DNA of 64,000 nucleotides, taken from the NCBI GenBank assembly GCA_037693485.1, contig CM075344.1, forward strand, positions 96,755,001-96,819,000, written 5' to 3'. The notes below the pieces were generated by a model, which ran no database searches, had not been told where the DNA came from, and saw only the letters and a list, made by a program, of their open reading frames with translations. Of the stretch, positions 24,101 to 38,061 are shown piece by piece. The translations under genes were made by a program, and so were the position numbers. Within the stretch, counting starts at the first letter, position 1. Each line of letters begins with the position of its first letter. This stretch comes from Kitagawia praeruptora (lineage: Eukaryota; Streptophyta; Magnoliopsida; Apiales; Apiaceae).

Positions 24101-27100
24101 TTAGTGGCAGAGTGTTTCCCCGGAGTTTACCCAGCTAGCAAAACTGTCTGAAAAGTCCTCAGTAACATCAATATTATTATGATCATTGTACAATAGCTTT
24201 GTCCCACTCATTTCCTTCACCTACCAATATAGCACGGAGTAAGTCCAGAATTTCATACTTGCCACGAATTTAAATATATAATATACAATGAAGTACGAGA
24301 ATAGATACACTAAGGTTTTTATTTTATTTTATGTATTTGGGTTCCATATAGCAAAACGTTCAGGCATTTCTTCTTCCTTTCTTTACCTAAACTATGAAGC
24401 TTTTTTCATATAAGGTGTGAAGCCTTGGCCAGTATGGCTCTGTACTACAGTTCCACATATTTGAAACTACACTAGTAAAAAACATAGATAAGCTTCTAGC
24501 TAACTTTAGATAAGACTGACCTTCATGCTGGACCCATATTCACTCGTGGATGTGCTTGTTCCTGCTACCGGCTCACTAACAATATTTTCTGATGACACCA
24601 TAGCTACTGGTGAACTTGTGAGCGCTGACCTGCATTTGAATTAAGTCAAGTTGGCTAATGAGTTCTTCACAAAACACTTATAGATTGCCCTAGAAGCTAC
24701 GAGATAGCCCAGACCCAATGTTACACCTCTCAAAGTCTAACTTGCCAGTTTCCGCTTAAGTGAAACCTAGAAATATACTATAGGCTTATAAGTAGTCATC
24801 AGTTAATAATTTACTGGATAACTGAACTGTAAACGTAGATTTTATTTACCTAACTGGGTAGGTCGGAACGTCATGTACTCGTGTTATATACATAAATGTA
24901 AGTAATTAAAATATTGTTACGGAACCAACTCAAGATGTTAGAGAAAGAGCATGTTATTCAACACCCCCAACCCCCCAAATAGTACAATTGAACATACAGC
25001 AGATCGAACTATAATGACAAAAGAAACATTTATTTTAAGCAAATGGGGGGTGAGAAATGTTAAATAACCAACTCTCCCAAAATCTTAAGGTGGTTGGAGG
25101 TCTTAATTGGATCATACATATTACACTCACCAAACTCGTGAGTGCAACAAACAAACTAAAATTAAACAAACGGAGGTGGGTGGACTCGAAACTGAGATCC
25201 CTCCCTAAACCTGGGTTAAGTAACCAACTCTCCCAAAACCTTTGGCTGGTAGGAGGCGGCCTTAATTGGATCATAACTATATTCAAAATCTTAAGGTCGT
25301 TGGAGGTCTTAATTGGATCATACATATTACACTCACCACACTCGTGAGTGCAACAAACAAACTAAAATTAAACAAACGGAGGTGGGTGGACTCGAAACTG
25401 AGATCCCTCCCTAAACCTGGGTTAAGTAACCAACTCTCCCAAAACCTTTGGCTGGTAGGAGGCGGCCTTAATTGGATCATAACTATATTCAACATATATA
25501 TAATTAAATTAAATCTTAACTAAAATGAGAATTAAGAACCAATCTCAACCTCATATTTTTATACTTCCATAAAATCTAAACCACACATTTGAATCTTATT
25601 CACTCCACCTCCACCACCAGATTCCTATCCACCCCACCTCCCACCCCACCTCCAACCAGCACTTCTGACACCTCTGATAATGACTCCGCTACCAACTTCC
25701 GCCCACCGCCTTCCTCTGTCAATAACCTCCAGCGAACCTCCAGCGACTAAAACGACTATGCCTCCATGGCTAGTATTAAATTGAACGATCATTCTCCATT
25801 TACTGTTACTCTTTTCATCCATAAAAAACTAACTTGGCTAATGGAATTTAAGGCAAAATTCTCATAATGATCTAATAATAGTTTAGAAGAACAAACAAAA
25901 GTTATTAGCATGTTGTAGTACTAAAAGATATTCCCAGACTGCTCCCAGGTAAGAAGGAATAGCTCAAAAACCTTTTTGCATGACAAAGGGTGCGAACAAC
26001 AGTAAGAAAGTAAATTTTGAGATAGGAGTATTTTGTGATTTGGACTTCTACAAATATTGAGTTTTGATAAATAATGGTCAAAAGGTCAAATTAGTCAAAA
26101 TGATATTATTTGACTTTTTGGTGCCAAAGTTTGTTAGTCATTACAAGTCAAGTTAGTAGAATTTTGTACAAAGCAAGAAGAAACTCAGTTTCAGAGGCTA
26201 TCTTGTTATTGAATAAAACATTTCCTTCTCCTGCATCTCTCTCTATCTCTCTCTTCTCTCTCTGTATCTGTATCTCTTCATCTCTCTTGTTCTGTTATCT
26301 TCTCAAACAATACTCCTTTTCTATAGATTCTTATACAAATCATATATACCTATACTTGCAATTACATACAAGATCAAAAAAACTGTTTCATATTTAGAGG
26401 AAAACTTAGTGCTGAACGCATAGCAATTTGTAGTATTAATAAATGTTGTCTTAAAATTAGCACTATATATATTCATTGTCTCAAAGAAGGTTGCACTTAC
26501 TGTTGTATTTTGCACGCACATGTAAAACTTTCAATAACACCCTAACACAAAACCTTTTGCAACAGATATACTTTTCAGTAATACATAAATGCTATTTCTA
26601 GCAAGGATATTTGTAGGGGCCCGAAACGAGTAGAAGCTGTAGCAGATGTAAACACTAAAGATTGCCCACTGAATATCTTCTTAAAATAATATCTAAGAAC
26701 AAACGAAAACTTAGTGATGAACGTAATAAAAAGTAAAAACAAGAAGCTTCAAATTTTAATACAACAAATTTCGTCTTCATGAACACAACAAAATTACCTG
26801 TCAAATAACTCGTCACATGAATTTGCAGACGAGGAAAGCCAATCTAGATCAACGAAATTCGAGAAGTCAAATGCATCTCCACTGTCACATTCGAGGCATC
26901 TGTCACTTTGCCCGTCTGGGAAAAGCTCCCTGGCTGGCATCTGCTGAGTATACCTTAGATAGAAACATTTGGTTACAAAGGATTCAGACATTGTTTACCC
27001 AAAGAGAATATTGTGATGAAGTATAGGTAAACAATGGTGCTAGCACATACACACATTTGGTTACAGAGGATTCAGACATTGTTTACCCAAAGAGAATATT

Positions 27101-30100
27101 GTAATGCATGTATTTATTTTTAAACCTTAGACTCTGACCATTGATCTTTCCATTAGCTTGGAAAGATCTCATAGGATCAAGGCCATAACCAAGCACGTTT
27201 AGATATTGCACTTTATATATATATATATATATGGGCTTTTACTCAAATACAAACCAATCTAAACATAAAAACTAAAAACCACTATCTCCACACCCTATTT
27301 TACTATCTCCACACCATATTTTACTATCTCCACCCCTATATGACATCACCCACCCCCAATATGACATCATCATGCCATCACCCACCCCCTATATGACATC
27401 ATCATGACAGCAATCACTATTTTTTTTTAATTATTCAAATTTTTATTTTTATTTTTATTTATTTTTATTTTTTTAATTAATTTTTTATATTTTAATTTAT
27501 ATCTTAATTTATATTTAGATTTTAGACCCCCTTAAGGCTATCAAATCAGCAATGGAATACTTTAGTCGTCTATTTCAACATCCACGTCCGATTCTGAACT
27601 CATCGTGCAACCTAAGTTTGGACTTTGGAGTCTGGAAGCATCTACGTAGATTATTATGGTTTTCTTACCTTTTTATATGTAACTCAATGGGTCGGATCAC
27701 TGGATTGGGTAAAGCCCAACAAATCAGTCTTTATTTTGTTTTTATTTTTTATTTTTTGTGGCGTCTGGGCGGCGCCCCTTGGCGTCCGAGGCGACCTCCT
27801 TAATGCATGGACGTGAGCCGAGGAGGACGTTATATGCCTTTTACCTGCCACAATGCCATATTGACACCACAAGGACGTCGTGACAACCCTGCTTAACACT
27901 TAAAGAATATAGATGTCAATAAGCCCGTATATTATTCTTAGTACCAATTTGAAATTAATATATCAGCATTTTGTTTGGCAGTTACTATCCCAAACATCTG
28001 CTATCGTTTTCTTCTTCTTATCCTACTCCCTCTCTTATCTTATTATCAGCCAACCATGTGATTAAATCTATAACCCATTTAGTCTTACATTCAGTACAAC
28101 TTCATTAAATGTATTTGCCTGCGGGAAAAAGCAAGACCTTAATACAACTTAAGAGAATGCTTTATTTATATAGATCAGTAAACAAACCTTGAGAAACTTA
28201 GGTCAGTTTCACAAGCTGAAACATCTGTTGTTGATTCACCAAACACCTTGCTTCCTTCTTGGCATCTGTCAGACAAGGCAGACTTAGATAAACCCTTGCT
28301 GTTTGAGTTTGACATCAGGGTTCTGTTTTCATGAAGTACATTCTCGGACAACGATCTGTGGATGAATGACCTAAAAATGCAGAACACAAGTAATTAGAGC
28401 AAGGCAAAATACATCCACAAGTACTTAGAGTAAGGCAAAATACATCCACAAGTAATTAGAGTAAGGCAAAATGCATCCACAAGTAATTAGAGAAAGGCAA
28501 AAATCAAAATGCATCCACAAGTAATTAGAGAAAGGCAAAATGCATCCACAGATTTACAAGATGAGTACACAATTCCAATGAATTCTGCATATTACAGGTC
28601 ATTAGTAGACTACAAGCTCCATTAGCTGCATAGTTACTTCAGCGAGTCTATACCTTGCATTCTCATCGGCGTATTGCTGACCATAGCGATATGCATTATA
28701 ACGCTGGTCGGTATCCAACTCCCAGACTTCAGGTTTTCCATCTAGTGGCTTAAAATGCCCCAAGAACCTACCACAATATAATCAGCTTACAGTTAATATA
28801 TTGCATGTAATAATTCAGACCTTAAATTCTGTAAATACTTACACATTAATGGCACTTTGTTTCTCTGCATCCATGTAGGCATTACTATAATACCGTTGAA
28901 GAGTTCTGAAGAATTCCTGAGATTGTGTTGCTGCTTTCCATTGCCCTCTTCTCTGGGAGAAAATCTATAAAGAAGAAAAATTATGCGTAAGAAGATAAAA
29001 ATTTGTGAAATAAATTAAGGGAAAATTACTCACTTTAAAAATGCAAAAGAAGGAGAGTAATTTTTCCAATGAAATGCAAATAGTAAAATCAATTAAGAAT
29101 TAAGAACTCATTAAAGCTTTCTGCATGGGCTATCGAGATTCGTAACTGCCCAATAGAAACTGATACGGAAAATGTCAGCCTTGCTTCAGTAGTCCGTAAG
29201 CGTTTAACTATCTCTAGTTTCAGTAGACCATACAATTTGCAGATAGCACTAATAAAATAGAAAGTTAACAGGTATACGCTTAAAGAGTGAACATGGAAAT
29301 TACCGTATAGAGAAAATAGACATTAGACAGAATTTTCACATTCAAACTATTTATATAGATCATCACTGTAACTTATTTGTCCACAACTGTACATAACATA
29401 TTACGAGCCCGTTTGACAAATCTTAAGATAAACTTATAAGTTACTTATTTCGGAAAAAAATTCGTATTTACATACTTATTTTTTAAAGAATAATGTGTAT
29501 GTGGAGTTTAATATTCGTTATCTTGCAAAAATAAGTTACTTATTTCAGAAAAAAGTACATATTTCCTAACTTTTTTTCAGAATAAGTAACTTATTTCTGA
29601 AAAATAAGATTTTCCAAACGGCCCCTACATTAAATGACTTTGAGGTAACAAAGTACTTCCATATGCTGAAATGCTATAATAAGTTATTCCAATATTGAAA
29701 TCAATATATCTTTATATTACCATGATGACAACGTGTGAGCTTGCTATGCCAGTTCAATCAATTAGATAGAATTTGCATATTCAAACTACTTGATCAGATC
29801 TTGAGGCATTAGAATACCTTATTATGTGCAGCTGAACCACCATATTGGTGTGCCAGTGTGTCGCCCATTCTTTCATATAACTTCATTAATTCATCAGCTA
29901 GAGGGTCATCAAGGTCAATCTTAGAAGAATCTTCTTTCAATCCTAAAGCATGTAGCTGCTCTCCCAGAGCAACCAGCCCATACGCATACTGCGCAACGTT
30001 GGTTCGATCTAAGCAGTCTATGCAATTGGTCCTAAGCACTCCCTTCTGGAACAACGGCGGTTTGATATAGTGACTCCCATTGGCAACGTAATCATCACCA

Positions 30101-33100
30101 GTTAATTTCAACTCCAGATTATGTAAGACCTCATTGTCACTGTCACATAGTCCTCCATTGTCACTATTGCAATTTGTTGTGGAGCAAATTGCAGAGCTTA
30201 CGTTCGGAGCAACAACATTCCTGTGTCACACATGCATTACCACATTGTAATCAATACATCAATTATCTTCGCAGGAAAGGAAATATGGAGGCACTGTTAT
30301 CACGAAGACGACTAGTCGTCGACGACTAGTCGACACGAAGGTACTCGGGCGCCGAGAACCTCGAAGCCTGACTTTTTACGACTTTTACTCAAAAACTACG
30401 AGTACTCCTGTACTCGGGCGCTGAGAACCTCAAACCTCGAAGCCCGACTTCTTAACGTATTCAAAACTTATACTCTTATATAGTTACAATGTTATTACTT
30501 TTGATTTAAATTGGAATTGATGTTTTTAGTTATATTATATATTTATCTAGTAAATGCATGTATAATTAGCACTTTATCGACTTTTTACGACTAGTCGGGC
30601 GACTTGTGGACTAGTCTTCTCGAAGGTACTCGAGCGTCGAGGCTCGACTTGGCGCCGTGATAACCTTGTATAGAGGCATAAATTACATATTCGGTCCATG
30701 AAACATTACAATGTCATAAGTAAATCACACATAATATATCTATCCTATTACATAATAGCCGAAACATTAAAAGTTTGGTTAGTCAGTCGGTCAGTCGGTC
30801 AGTATGGTACCAGTTGATTTTACTTATTTACCCTTACTTAACGGTACATGTTATTTTTACTTAATTATCCTTAATTAATTATTTATAGTTACTAACAACT
30901 AATAAATTTCATTTTTCTGGTAAAACATGTTTACCTTTTCTATTTTTCAATAACTAACCAATTTCTTTTTTCACGTAAAATACATAATCTTTTATATTTT
31001 TTTATCTAACTAAAATGAAAATAATGAATAGCACAAAAACATGTGCAATTAGAAGTTCAAATTGCAGAACAGAATTTTCTCATCAAGTGAATGAAATATC
31101 TTATACTTAGAGGCTAAAGGGCCATACGTACTTGCAATAAAAACTGCCTTGGATAGATTAAATAATGAACATGAATTCTGGCTGATGTTACAATCAATTA
31201 TCTGAAACTGATGAAAGTACATATGTATATAATAAGATCTAAGGACAGGAATTAATATAGTGAAAGAATAACTTACTCAAAGTATGGGCATTTTAAACTT
31301 CCTGAAGTCAAGTCAGGTGCAACTTCACAGTAGAAGAAACCAGTAAGCGTCAATGCATATGCAGCCAGTTTTCCTAGAGTTAGCAAAATATTTGTGTCTT
31401 TGCTGGAATTAATTAAAGGATTTTTTTTAGGTAAACTAACTTAAAAACTGAAAATAAAATAAACAATGAAAGTGTAAAGAAAAGAAAACGGAAGAGAGTG
31501 ATAAGTCAAAATTGAATATTCTCGCAATAAGGTAAAATTAAAAAATCGGAAATAAATTGCAAGATGACCATATACCTCCGAGAATGTTTGTTCAGATCCC
31601 AGTGAAGAAACTTTAGATGGCTTTCTTCTGACAAGTCTCTGTTGATAAACTCAATAGCATTCGCAAACTCTGCACGGAGAATGGACTCTCGAGGCCTTTT
31701 TTCATGTGTCTGTTGATTCCAAATCATACATTAGGAACGAGAGAAATGAGAAATAATATATCATTCCTAATCTTATGGAAACTCTAGAAAGTCTATACCC
31801 ACCACACCCACAACCGTAATTAACATAAGTTTCAGGAGTAAAAGATGTTTTAATGACTCAAAACGTCTGGAAGATGAATTAAAAGAATTTAAATCTTAAT
31901 TACCACATTGCCTTGAGTACTTACCTTAATCAAATTCAAAATTATTATAGGGTTTCCATATCTCTTGGCAAGATTTTCAAAATGAAGTCTGGTAGCCTGA
32001 TAAGTCTGGTCCTTCCTTGATACTGAAAACCACACGTCAGTCACCATGATTTGAAATCAATAATAATAAACTTACCATGTAACCTCACTAACACACCTAT
32101 AATATCAGGTTTGAGATTCAAACGTGAAGTTTCTTGAGACCAAAAAAGTGGTATTGACCCACGATTTTGTACAACAGAACTAATTTGCAGAGGACACTCT
32201 TGTGGAGAATCTTCAAATATAATCTGTTCTGTCTCCACATCATTAGCAACTTGTCCTTTTTCATTTACACCACGTTTTAAGTACCTAGACCAGAAATGGA
32301 AATACAAAATTATTTTCTAAAAATGGATTAATGTGATGGTAACAGAGCACCGAGAAAAGTGACGAAGGATAATGTCTGCGAAGATTGAAAATGCTTTATG
32401 CAGAAACCTTTAGAATTTTAATCAAAATATGACTGACAAATAATGAATGCTGTAAAAAAACTATTCTGGACAGGGAAAAAAAAAGTACTTCTAGTTAATT
32501 TTTTTATTTAGGAAAACACTAGAGAACCCCTAAAGTTCTCCCAAAATTCGTCCCAAATGCTTATGTGTCATATATTGAAATAGTAACTCTCCTAATAAAA
32601 AGATGAGACCCCGTGAAACGTGCCAACAAAACACATGGACACCAACTCAATGATGCAACGTCATCTGGGAAGATTTTTTGGGAACTTCTCTGGGATCTGT
32701 AGCACTACTCTTTTATTTATTGGGCCATTTTTAAAATTCTTGCACTCCTTGCTTAGAAGTGGCATGCAACAAGAGGGAGCCAGAACAAGCTTCCAACAAA
32801 CTTTGTGAAACCACTGCCAATTTTCAGCTAAAAAGGTAGATAAAACCCCTGGTAAACGCTCTAAAGTCAATATAGACCCAGTAGATGGGCAATAATGCAA
32901 ATGTTTAGCATGCACTGTTATTAACGTAAACATAAAGAATAGTATTATCATTACGCTAATCATTTATGTCAGCAATTATCTATTTCCAACTTTGTTCTTA
33001 AAGCAAACATCTTATCATCTATAACTGCTGCTACCCAGAGTCTGCAAGTGAACTATTTTTTCTAGTTAATACTTTAAACACAATTAGAAACTTCTGCCAG

Positions 33101-36100
33101 TGAACTATTTTTTCTAGTTATTACTTTAAACACAATTAGAAACTCTCACATATATTTATCAACCACATGAGCTTCTTTCGTAAATCATGCCCAAAAAACA
33201 AAAGCGTCCCGTACATTGCGGGAAATGACATTGACTTTCTCTAGGTCAGAACGCAAGTGCTGAAAACCAACTTATATATTTACATCAAATTTCTACTTGA
33301 ATTGTAGCCTTGACAGGATCATCACATACAAATGGTTTTGCACATAATACACAGCATTTAGGTGGCACATCATTTAACCAAACAAGTGGGGGACAAAAAA
33401 GTTACTAGATTTCTGGTCCCATCAAAGCAAAACCAACTAGTTCTTCATAACAATATAAAGTTAACCTTGTCCCGGCATAATGTCTTGATCTCCTTGCAAT
33501 AAGAGTAAGCTTAAAGTTCCGTCCAGAAAAAGAGTGTGTATCCTGATATCCAAGCAAATAATGTTAATAATACGGATATAAAACTTCTAGTTTATATGGG
33601 TGCCAAAGTAATTGTACTGCTCAGCAGATAAAACAGTTACAAGTTATTTCAATTGAATTATTAGACAATGAAAATTAAGGCTTTATTGCCACACTCAGAC
33701 AGCTAGCAACAAATCCAAGCTCAAACCTAGTGATACTATTGAAAAGAGTGGAGAAGAGACCATTAATAAGGACAACTTGTGCATTTATAATTTACCATAT
33801 TTACATATTGAAATTAATAGGTACCAAATTAGGTATAACATTAACACAAAAAATGCAAGGAAAAAAAACTCAGATTCAGTGATTCAGGACAGATGGTACG
33901 CAACATAGTTTATCAGTTGGTGCAGTAAATCAATTTAAAACTAGTAAACTACACTTTAAGGTTACCCACTTTAACTACTCATAATTTATGAGAGATAAAG
34001 TAAAAAGAACCGCACTTGTTTAAAAAATCCATAGACTAATGCAACAGTCCAAATAGTATTGTGGAGAAGGTTCCGAATGCCACGACTTAAGAACTCATTC
34101 CACACAAACATGGAATTGTAAAGGATCTGCCCCGGTTCCGCATCACACATGTTCTTCTGCAGACTGTGCATCACATGGTATGAGTAGCTGAAGAAGAAGT
34201 CCTTAGTAAGATCCAGGGTGCAGAGGAGCTTCTTGTATCTACAACATGGGAACAGAAAATTAATATCTGCCACTCAGAATATTCGCTAAGAGCATGGAGG
34301 TGAAAAAATGCACATGCACCTAATTATGAAGTACGAAGTCATACTAAAAGAATCTGTCTTACAAGATATGAGAAAATGTGGCACCAACTATCACGTACTT
34401 GTGTTGCAATATTTTTTACAAATTCGTCTTTCATTTTGCAGTAACAATATTACTTTGTATAACAGGTTAACACATTATACACTACAAAATTCCTGCATCA
34501 CTTATATTTGAGACCTCCTTTAAGACCCTTTGCATTTCATTGAAGCTAAAGTGCACTTTTTCCATTCATATTTATACTAGCCATATGTCAAGCAGTTAAA
34601 CATACAAGTGAAGCCAATTTATATGCTTTAATGCAAAACATAATTAGGAAAGTTTTACTGCTGCATATGCTACAGCAACCATAGAAAGTATCAAAATCAA
34701 ATATAGAACTAAATATATATATATTTATATATATATATATTCATAACAGAGAAATTGCTATTGCAAATAAGAAAACTTCAACAAAAAAGGTTTAGCACGG
34801 GATATAAACATAAAGGATTCAAGTATGAAGTCGAACATTCTCGTCTATATAAACATTTTCTAATTCTCGAAATGATTGGGAAAGATTAACAAATGAAATA
34901 AAATACAAAAACCTAGTCTAGATTAATCGAAATTACATAACCGGTGTTGTTCCTGCACATACAGAGTTCCAGGGGAACCACAAATTTAAATATATACTTC
35001 CCATTCCCCTTTAATGCAGAGACTTGCACTATTTGGTAACACTCAAAATTCAGGCATTTACAACGAACCACAGTTTAGAGTCTCAACAATCAGAAATGAC
35101 CATCTTTGCGTTTCAAAGGTAATAAAGAAATCTGCACAATAATTGGATAATAACCTGTTTTCATTCCTTGAATTCACTACGTCAGAACAAACTGCAGGAT
35201 TTGGAAGAGGAATTATCTCACTCTTAGATGGAGCATATATAGTATGACCACATATAGAACCAATCTCCCTTCTTTTTGTGATAAGCAGCATGTAGTATGG
35301 TCCAAAAAACTTGATGAATCCTAACAAGAAGCAAACCACAACAACTTATACCATAAGTTAATTTCAGATAGAAATGACATATCACAATTAATGAGACATA
35401 CCAATGACACCATAACAGGTGGTGACAAATTTAAGCCCTCCTGTGGACATGTTACCCTCATGTATTCTTCGCAATAGATCAGAGCATTCCCTTTCTGTAT
35501 ATGTGGTAGGATCTTCACAAACATTGAGCTCCAAAGGCTCCATCCTATCAATCTTTAACACTCTCCAGTATGTTCTACTTTTGTTCCTTCCAACCATATA
35601 AAAATTCTGCAGTAAAACATTAGAAAGTAATTTAATAGGATGTGCGACACATGGACTCCGGTAAATGATACAATCTCCCTGCTTTCTGGATATAATGATA
35701 AACATGATAAAAGATGTTACTGATAAGCAATCTATCGTTGTCTCTTTCAAATTCTTTCCTACCAAGATATAGTGCAGGAGGAAAAATTACTAAACAGACA
35801 GTACATGAAGAAATATTAGTACAAAAAGCAGCAGCAAGTACAAATGGTGATAGATGCTCAGGCATATAAGATACTAATCCAACATATGCTCAACTAAACA
35901 GACATGTTATGATGAAGGTAAATAAGTGAGCAATTATCATAGTATGTATTTAAAGATCCGGAATAAATAATTGTAAATGCATGGACAAAAGTATCATATT
36001 CCCGGCTGAAAGATATGGAAAATATTATGAAGTCATATTTATAAACTTAAGCAACTTCGTTACTGGTTTAAAGCATATTACCTTATTTAAGCATCCAAAT

Positions 36101-37494
36101 TAGCATAGCAAATATTATCACTAATCACTATAATTTCGAACTGTAACCCCAACCTTATTGAACAAGAAACTATAGAATCTAGACCATAGAATTAATAAAT
36201 AGCAAGCATTATTAAGAAGTATTTATAAGAAATCAGCGAGAGGGGGATTTACTCTATACTATATGAGTATGAAAATCCAGACTAGATTGAAGCCACAATT
36301 CGCAATGACGATGGCAATAGTCAACCTCAAAACTTTATGATTAACAACTTTAGATAATTGATGCATATCTTCTAACGTTTTTAAATAATATGACATGTCT
36401 GGTTCGATTTCCCACTTTAGTATGTGTAAACTATTTATAAAGCTACAGCTAGGTGTTAGTTACGGTAGTCTGATTTTATACAAATACATGACATTAAAGG
36501 TTCAGCATAAGTTACCAAGTTGAATCTTTACTTCATTGATGTTGCAGTTCCTGTCATCAGATGCCAAGCTAGCGCGGTTCTTGTTTACTTCAATTTTACA
36601 TCATTAATGCTATAAGATTCCTCAACGACCACCATTCTCAATCTAGGGTAAAATTAATCTCATTTCTATGAATATTCAACATGGTGAACCTTGCTGAAAT
36701 TTAGTATATCATATCTAAGTTTTACTAGAATTTGACTTACTACCTAACAACATAACATGAACTTAATTTTAGCACTCGATAGCTCGCATGATCAGTAGTT
36801 GGTTACTAAGCTAATGTTCTGTACTGCTCATAACCCTAATAATTTTAATGTTGGATTTGGATATGTTGACTAATGGATGTCCATTCGGATGCCTAGTCAA
36901 TTAGTCATCTTGTCTATTCGCCACCAACAGGAACTAAGTGACGTGTTAATCATGCTTCAACAAAAATGTTCCATTTGCAACATACGTGCAAACAAAAAAT
37001 GTTGTTTTGCTGACAATAATAATAATTACCAGTACTCAACAACTCATGAATCCCGCGAAAAATACAAACATAAGTACATACTTTTTACGTCCAAAAAAGT
37101 TTCAAAAGAAAGAAATAACATATAAGGGATAGAATCATAGCGTAGGAGCTTGCACGCCATAGGTTGCAAAACATCTATAACAGTAATGAGCCATGAATGC
37201 TAGTTACAAAAGACAAAAGTCAACCACAATTAAAATAATGTAAGCAGAATATTTTTGATATGCTAACGCTAAAGCAAACAAAAAACAAAATCATAGACAC
37301 AATATTGATACATAAACAAAAATAACAAGACAAACACATAAAAGGAGAGAGGATTCAAAAATGATCACCGATTGAGTTTCATGAAGCCGAAATTTGTGCA
37401 TAACGCAATCATGTTGAGTAGAAACAGCGACGCCAGGAGAGGTTGGCTCTTGTTCGGAGCTCATCAACTGTTGTTCATTCTCCTCCAGTGACAT
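24101..37494 (-). CDS. SAC: SAC-domain polyphosphoinositide phosphatase (AtSAC1-5 clade), 16 coding exons
   Basis: Removes phosphate from phosphoinositides. Arabidopsis relatives act on PI(3,5)P2 at the Golgi or vacuole membrane. Exons deduced from GT-AG sites and phase: 37494-37369, 35606-35402, 35320-35155, 34238-34016, 33542-33466, 32284-32076, 32022-31925, 31709-31576, 31402-31277, 30220-29818, 28964-28843, 28767-28654, 28370-28188, 26953-26798, 24629-24521, 24220-24101. All phases join without a stop, giving 2571 nt (856 aa). Using a donor 21 nt upstream in exon 6 (end at 32097) gives 849 aa and fits the family better. The catalytic motif RTNCIDCLDRTN (CX5R, about residues 518-529) is in exon 10. 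The C-terminus DFSDSF...GETLCH is typical of this clade. There is no signal peptide or membrane segment. The start ATG at 37494 precedes the family core (HKFRLHETQS) by about 32 residues. Introns carry several transposon insertions. Confidence 0.93.
25076..25492 (-). repeat. Tandemly duplicated SINE-like sequence in a SAC intron
   Basis: Two copies with a period of about 206 bp (starting about 25081 and 25287). On the minus strand each full copy holds TGGGAGAGTTGG, like a pol III A box (25224-25235 in copy one), and GTTTCGAGTCC, like a B box (25182-25192), about 30-40 bp apart. A third A-box-like end lies at about 25066. This suggests a tRNA-derived SINE later duplicated in tandem. The orientation is the same as the gene. 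Confidence 0.5.
27232..27415. repeat. Short direct repeats after a TA microsatellite in a SAC intron
   Basis: (TA)n at about 27215-27231, then three copies of a CTATCTCCACACC unit and two of a CACCCCCNATATGACATCATC unit. It may be part of an unclassified DNA transposon. No ends were found. Confidence 0.4.
28385..28560. repeat. Minisatellite in a SAC intron
   Basis: About five copies of a 36-bp unit containing AAGTAATTAGAG, AAGGCAAAAT and CATCCAC, with small variations. It lies just upstream of exon 13 in the sense of transcription. Confidence 0.8.
29405..29628. mobile_element. hAT-like MITE in a SAC intron
   Basis: Ends GCCCGTTTGACAAATCTTA and, reversed, GGGGCCGTTTGGAAAATCTTA make imperfect terminal inverted repeats, with further inverted TAAGTTACTTATTTC blocks inside. 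The start fits the GGCCCGTTTGG type of hAT MITE ends. No clear 8-bp duplication. Confidence 0.55.
30294..30668. mobile_element. MITE-like insertion with GTTATCACG ends in a SAC intron
   Basis: About 375 bp between the near-duplicates TATGGAGGCA (30284-30293) and TATAGAGGCA (30669-30678). The ends carry inverted GTTATCACG. The subterminal zone is rich in the palindrome CGACTAGTCG and GGTACTCGNGCG repeats, much more GC-rich than the intron around it. Confidence 0.55.
32515..32705. mobile_element. Possible MITE in a SAC intron
   Basis: Imperfect inverted repeats of about 35 bp (AAGTTCTCCCAAAATTCGTC against the complement of GATTTTTTGGGAACTTC). No target duplication identified. Confidence 0.35.
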
Positions 37495-38061
37495 TTTCTT
37501 TGTTTACAAAAATTAAATATTACAGGTAACGAAGTTGCAGGTATATAAATTTGCAGATCCCGAGGCTCGCTCGGGAATCGATCACACTTGCATTCAAGCT
37601 TATAAAATTATATAGATGATACTATACAGAAATAAAAGGAAATTGCTTCAAGCATAACAAAATTAACATTCGTCTTCTTTTTCTTCTTCTTCTTATCCAG
37701 TACAATCAACAATCAAACCCTAACACATATATATTTATAATCACAGCTAATTAATTTAACAAACAAAAAATAATGAATGAGCTAGAAAAGCATGAATGAA
37801 GTGATATTAGTTAAGTGCAGTAGTTGAATTGAGGAACGAACGAATCTAACAAGAATTAATGGAAATTGGATGTGAAATTGAACAGGATGAGAAGAAACAA
37901 GTTGAATCTGATTCAAGGGAGATGAGAGGGAGAGAAATGTAAATTAGAGTTTCAAAGGAAATGTATGGAATTTTTAAGTAGAAAATAAGGACGCTCTTAC
38001 TTGCTTTTATCAAAAAAAAAGGACGCTCTTACTTGCTGTTTTATGTGTATACATGATATGT
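37495..38061 (-). promoter_or_regulatory. 5' leader and proximal promoter of the SAC gene
   Basis: Minus-strand CT-rich leader-like sequence (about 37690 and 37900-37940) precedes the start codon. Only about 570 bp separate the ATG from the foldback element at 38062, so the promoter must overlap or be bounded by that transposon. No confident TATA box or start site. Confidence 0.4.

Noticed and set aside
28385..28560. CRISPR-like array
   Set aside because: The units are contiguous minisatellite copies without unique spacers, in a plant intron.
32661..32963. 100-codon minus-strand frame within the SAC gene
   Set aside because: Lies in the intron between exons 5 and 6, overlaps a possible MITE, and does not join in phase with neighbouring exons.
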